Source: Ligula intestinalis
Lineage: Eukaryota > Platyhelminthes > Cestoda > Diphyllobothriidea > Diphyllobothriidae
Assembly (NCBI GenBank): GCA_036362985.1
Contig: JAYGXS010000005.1
Span: forward strand, 27,806,419-27,870,418
Length of the DNA: 64,000 bases
Reading direction: 5' to 3'
Shown here: in pieces, positions 52,701 to 58,700 of the stretch
Layout of the letters: each line of letters opens with the position of its first letter
Position numbering within the stretch: position 1 is the first letter of the stretch
Notes under the pieces: model-generated
Told to the model about the DNA's origin: nothing
Seen by the model: only the letters and a program-made list of their open reading frames with translations
Databases searched by the model: none
Made by a program: the position numbers and the translations under genes

Positions 52701-55700
52701 TGAGTATCCAGAAAGATGAAAGGGCGGTGAACTGGCTGATATCAGTTGCAGAGCCAACGCCTATAAACGCAAAAGATGCGCTTGTGACTGCCATCCGAGT
52801 TCTCCAATCAATTTGCATATGGTGCTTAACACCTGCATTACGTGTAGATGAATGGTTGTCTGGGCACTTAAGCTGTTATGCTGGTTATGAAATTAATGCA
52901 AAAATAGAGGAGAGTAGGTAATTTTGGACAAAAGCATAGCGACAAGTTTACATTCACTGGACAGGTGCAACTGTAAACAATTTACAAAGTTGCTCGTTTA
53001 CTGAATTAGGCAAATATCCGAGGTGAATTTGTGCTTGCTGGGCCCTTTAATGTTTGTCTCGAAATAAAAGCACTTTTTATTTTAACGGAGCCAGATATGT
53101 GCATAGGAAGAGGTCTATGATGGGGTTCATAAATAACATAAATAATATCCGTACCGGCAGTATTCTTGACAAAATCACATCCTTGAAGTGGATTTGTGCG
53201 TTAACGTAGCCTCATGCCTTTTCAAACTGTTAACCCTCATATTATCATTTAAATTTTTGAGGAGGTGGAGGTCGAGCAGAAAGGTATGTCCTATCGTAGC
53301 GATTATCACTTGCTGACAAAAGTTCGTTTTATATACTACTCGATTGATTTCTAAAACGTGTGATATAACCAATGCTCTTTATTCTTTCATTCTTCTTCAT
53401 CGACACACATTTTTTCCCTAAGGCTTTCGGTTCGGAAATTTCTCATTATTTCGGACAATTTGAAATTGTCGAGCGTTAACACGTTGAAAACAGATGTCGA
53501 CATGATTTTATACTCCCACCAGCATTTGGGGTCCCAGTCCATATTTTCCTTCACGACGTGGACTTGTTGGCCGACGAAAATTGGGCCTGCCATCGGCGAA
53601 TTAAAAAGAGCTAACTTAATTGAACCACATGTCCTACATTAGCCATGGGGAATCAGAAGGACGGCGCCTGTGGTGGGGTATGAAAGGTTCGCAGAAGAAG
53701 TCGTGCTGGCTTTCGGCGTCATAGCAACTATTACCCGCCCATTGATGATTGCACATTCTGAGCGGCGCTTCAGTTACTGCCGACTAACACGTAATGACAA
53801 AGAACCCCGTTCAGTGGCGGAATCCAAATATCCACTTTATACTGGCTGTCGTTATGTGAGAGCCTGGAGAGGTTACGTATAACTCGTTTGTAGGCACCCA
53901 ACTGCCTTAGATGACCGTACAAACAGCAAACTGTTGCCGGCTGTTGAAAGCGTTCTTCTCGTCCGACACTCACGAGCACACAGCCGAATGATGACGTAAT
54001 TGAAAGAGAACGGTTTCATCCGAATTCTCTACAGTGCACTCCAGTCTGCGCATATTACCCGTTGCAGTTGCCATGCGAGGCAGAAAACACGACTGATTCA
54101 AGCCGCACATGTTTTTTGTGTGCACTAAAAGGGACATGCTCGCACAATCACACGAGGACTTTCAGCCGACTCAATGAAAGGCGGTTGGCCAAAAGGCGGC
54201 GTTAAAGAATCATTATAGGAAAGAGCTCAAAACATCATTTAGCAGCATTCCAAGATCTGACGTTTTAAATAAACAATGTGGTCTCCGGCGACGAGCAGCC
54301 TTATCTACGCGCATTTCAGGTAACGCGCGAGACACTTATTGAAAATGTGTTTCAACTGACAAGTTTTCGCTCATTTAAGGAGTTGTCAATGCGTGCGTGT
54401 GTGCGTGTATGCCTGTGTCCATCATTAAGTGTTAATCCCAGGACTTGCATAGTCGGTCATGTGCAGCCCATCAGTGAACCGATTCGGCTTGATTGGCTAC
54501 GTGTTGCAAGACGAATATTTGACATAGTGAGTTCGGTGCCGGAGTGGATTAAACTCGTTACCCGACGTTCCGCTGTAGTAATAGTTTCATGGTGCATTTG
54601 CCTGCCTGCAGTGAAGACAGTATGCCCTGGTTCCACCATCAATCGAATTTCCTTTCTCAAGTCGATCTCCCACTGGTATGTTTTAGTAATGCCTAATCAG
54701 TGATGCTATGACAAAGTTCAGTGTGTTGTCAGTCCCAGTAGCAATATGAAGTTTGCACCGACACATAAAATTCATCCGACCCATTTGCAACCTTGATGGA
54801 GTTCGAAACCACGCTAGTATGTCCAAGATTATCACGACAATAACTAGGATGCCTCAAGCAAACACAATGAGATTAATCAGATAGCACTTCAGTGAGCGTG
54901 CAATGGCTGTCAGTGCCACGACGCAACATTTTATTTCGGCCTGATTCTCAAAAGTCTTGCATTTTTCACGCAGTGGCTCGGACGAAAGGGTAACTGGTTT
55001 GGGTGTCTCCTCCGTAGAGCTTGATCTAGAAGGAGTTGCCTTGCTCTACTGCTGTACTGGTAATGGCAGTTTAATAATACAGGAACCACTGAACTTCTGA
55101 GCGATTGGCCACATATCGGTCGTGAATTCATATTTGTGAGCATTGGGAAAGGTTGATGATTTCAAATTCGCCCCGGGTTGCAGCTTTTGAGACGTCATTT
55201 GGCAGCATTCCAAGATCAGACTTTTTGGATATTGTGATATATTCGTGGCAACGTTTGCCCTCTCCAGCGAGGAAAGTAAGGCTAATTGTGCACTCGCTCA
55301 ATCTCACTCCCTCGTCTGGTTTGTCACACACCCCCATTGAAAGGTCTCGGTAATGCTCTGAAGACGGTCGATGCCGAATTGGAGGCCATACATAGTATTA
55401 TTTGCTATGGACAAATGTGAATAGCTAATCTTTCCTCACCCATCATCAGTAACGTTAAACGCATGTAAATTCAACGGACATACAAAGATGTCCTTTTCAG
55501 TTACATAATTTAAGGACTGCCCTCATTCGTCGAAGGCTTATACTTTTCTATGTTGGCTTCCGATGAGACTTGATTAAGCAGCATTTGCCTTGGTTAGTGT
55601 AAAGCTTATACCGGTGTGTGGTGTGAAGTGTCATTAAACGGTTACTAACAGTTTTATCGTGTAGGCACTATTGAATTCCTGAGACGATCAACCAGATGTC

Positions 55701-58700
55701 GGTCATATATTCACATTTTCGAGGACTAGAAAGGTTAAAAATTCAAATTTGAGCTGTGTTTCAGTTCCTGAGACGTTGCTTTGAACGGCCAGAGGAACGT
55801 TCGTAATCTCGCACTGGACATTTCAACAACATTCAATCATTAAAGCTCTTCAATAGAAGTGGCACTCCAAAATAAACTGGCCAGACCTACCCTGATTGGA
55901 ATTACTTTCCTAATGTTAGAGTGATTTTGGACTGCTGCCGAATGTACGCAATATATTGGGCAAAACCTACTTTCACATAGTTTTTAAGGACATTTCTTTT
56001 TTGGAATCCCACTATTTCAGTTACATTTATGTGAGGGAACTTCAAGGTTGCTAACTAAACTCCCAAGGTGTTACGAGCAACGGGAGTAAGTCAAAAATTT
56101 GGACAAATTAAGACCAAAAACTACAAGGGAAATGTCAAAAAGTATACAGGTGGGTGAACTATTTCGTACTTTAGCGATCTCATTCGCGATTAGACTTGGC
56201 CCGAGAGATAAAGGTTTAAGAGGAGTCACGGTCTTAGTTGCATAAAGTCATATAACCACGAGCTCACAGTCAAGGAGCAAAGAGTTTTCGAATCGCTGCT
56301 GGCTTCTGCGGAAAATCGAAAGTAACTGTGTATAATTTTTTGTAAAACGGTACCCTATCACAAGTGATTTGAAAAGAACTAGTCCTGTAGCTGAGCGCGA
56401 CGGGGATGAATAAGCTATACACGTAAATGCTCAACGGTCTCGTCATTGGCAAAGCCTACGGATTCTACTGAAGAATGGCTTTTAAAACCCAGTCAGTCCG
56501 CCGTAGTCAGCTGGGCACATTTACTTCCGATTTTCTAGGTGACTACGCTCTCAGTTAGAAGCTTACAATATCAAAGTTGCCCTGACCCCAACTTTCAAAA
56601 TGCATACTGCTTACACGTGCTGTTTGTTACTTTGTCCTTTCGACAACATAAAACTCAACAAATGGTTAAACACTCTAAGTCTTTAACGGCACCGAAGGAA
56701 AGCAAGCCTTTGTGACTAAATCCCTAACATAAATTTTCGCCAAGTTCTGTCCCTCCTACCCTCCCTACCTGGTTTGTCGACCTGTTTTATAGACTGGCGC
56801 TAATGCATCTACTTAGAGCAAACCAAATGGATGGAATTGAGCCGTGGAGGATGCATTCATTTTTACCCATATGCTCTCCGCCTGACCCTATGCAATTTAC
56901 GTGGACTCTGACGCCTCTGTGTGCGCACATAAATGCATGTGTACGCACGACTGTTAGCTGAGGTCGTTATCGCCTCGGTCCGGAATCAGATGAACTAAAC
57001 TGAGCTCTTTATAAACAGAAAAGAAAACGACCTTTTTACTTACACAGTCTCTAAATTAACTGGAAGGCACCTTGTCGCAGCGCGGTGGTGCCTATCAGTC
57101 GCTCATCTGGCCCTTTTGAAGAACAATTAGTGATAAGCACTTCCGCCTAAACTCAATATAATTCATCTCAGGCTGGAGTTTATAAAGCTAAATTTAATCA
57201 ACACCTCAATACACCAGGTTTTTTAAGAACTTTCCAAGAATCTCACCCTCAGCAGAAGTCTCACCACTAGAATGACATCATTTGGCTTGCGCATGCACAC
57301 TACGTCCGATCGCAAAAGCAATTTCAGGTATCTGTGTCATCAGGCCCAATGCATCAAGTCAGAAGAGACAGCATCAGACGAGCTAAGTCTCAGGAATTTT
57401 TAAATGAGGTGTCCCCCCCACCCTCCTGCCTTGCTTAATGAATTTGTTTCTCAATGCTTTGACCGGTTTCGGCTCCCGAACATAGCTCTTAGTCTAGCCT
57501 AAGGGCCAACTTTGAAGTAGGCCTGCGGCAGGTCTGCTACAGGGTGTACGGTTCAGTGGTCAAATTTGCATACTCTGTCATAGCCAAAAGAACCTGCCTT
57601 CAAGAAGGCACAGATGGCCTGCCATTGCGGGTGTGTATATACTCGCTCGTAGCGTAAATAGCTCTTTTCATGCACCGGGTCTATTCGTCACCAATGATAA
57701 TGATTCGGTGGTTAACTGTTGTGAGTGCAAGAAGCACATCAAAGTGACACAGCGCTGACTATAAACTTCCGGTTCCAACTTCAATCAAACAGTCTGTATT
57801 TATGCATGTTTGGATAAGTCAGCAAGCAACATTTGTGAGCAAGTTGGACATGCCTTTTGCTCTTGGAGTGAATCACATTTTCAATTTTTGCAGACAGTAA
57901 ATGCCTCAGGGATGAGAATGTTTGCAAATGTGGTTCCTTTAATAAAGTCATGTGTGGTTGTCTAAATTTCTTAATATGCGAACTTGTGCACCACAGAAGT
58001 TTCTGGCATACTGATGAGTGCTGTACAGTTGCAGAACGTCTCAGAGTATATCAGTGTATTCAGGGGCCTTTAGGTGATAACTTAAATTTAATATGAATAC
58101 TTGGGTGGAAGTCCGTCAACCACTGCGGGCTAATCACGTGAGAGTCACAAGCGCTCCTCAGGCGCTCAGGGGCATAAAAACGCGATTATTGATCATATTG
58201 GCAGCACAGGTAATAGCTTAACGTCCACCTGCGTGTTTCATCTGTATTCTTCCACTGCTTGGCACAGCTGCGGGAGGTTCGGCTCATCAGTGGGTCCCCC
58301 AAATTTCCCTCCGTGTGCTTTCTGGTATTTAATTATCTCTTGAAATTGCAACTTTCAGCTTTCCTAAGGGAATTTGACTTCGGAATAGATATGTTTATTT
58401 CAGTTTCTGCAGGTGTACGCCGAAATTTGATATAAATATTTGGGTCAACTTCCACTGGCTACAGCGGGCTAACCGTAAAATATTCACAAGCTGTTATCAG
58501 ACAGTAAGGAAGCAACCGACCCTACCACACCCTTAATAAATTCAGCCGCGACACAGTAACACGTCGTCAAGCCAGTGGCCGACTGCGCAAATTAGCGCTC
58601 TCAAAATATCTGGTGTTCAGACGTTCGAGGATGTACAGTCTTTGTGGGCCCTGTCCGTATCAGTTATATTTGTGACCGCGAAATTGGACGATTGATCCAC

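Noticed and set aside
52338..52757. 139-codon minus-strand open frame
   Set aside because: It begins inside the SINE-like tail and shows no domain.
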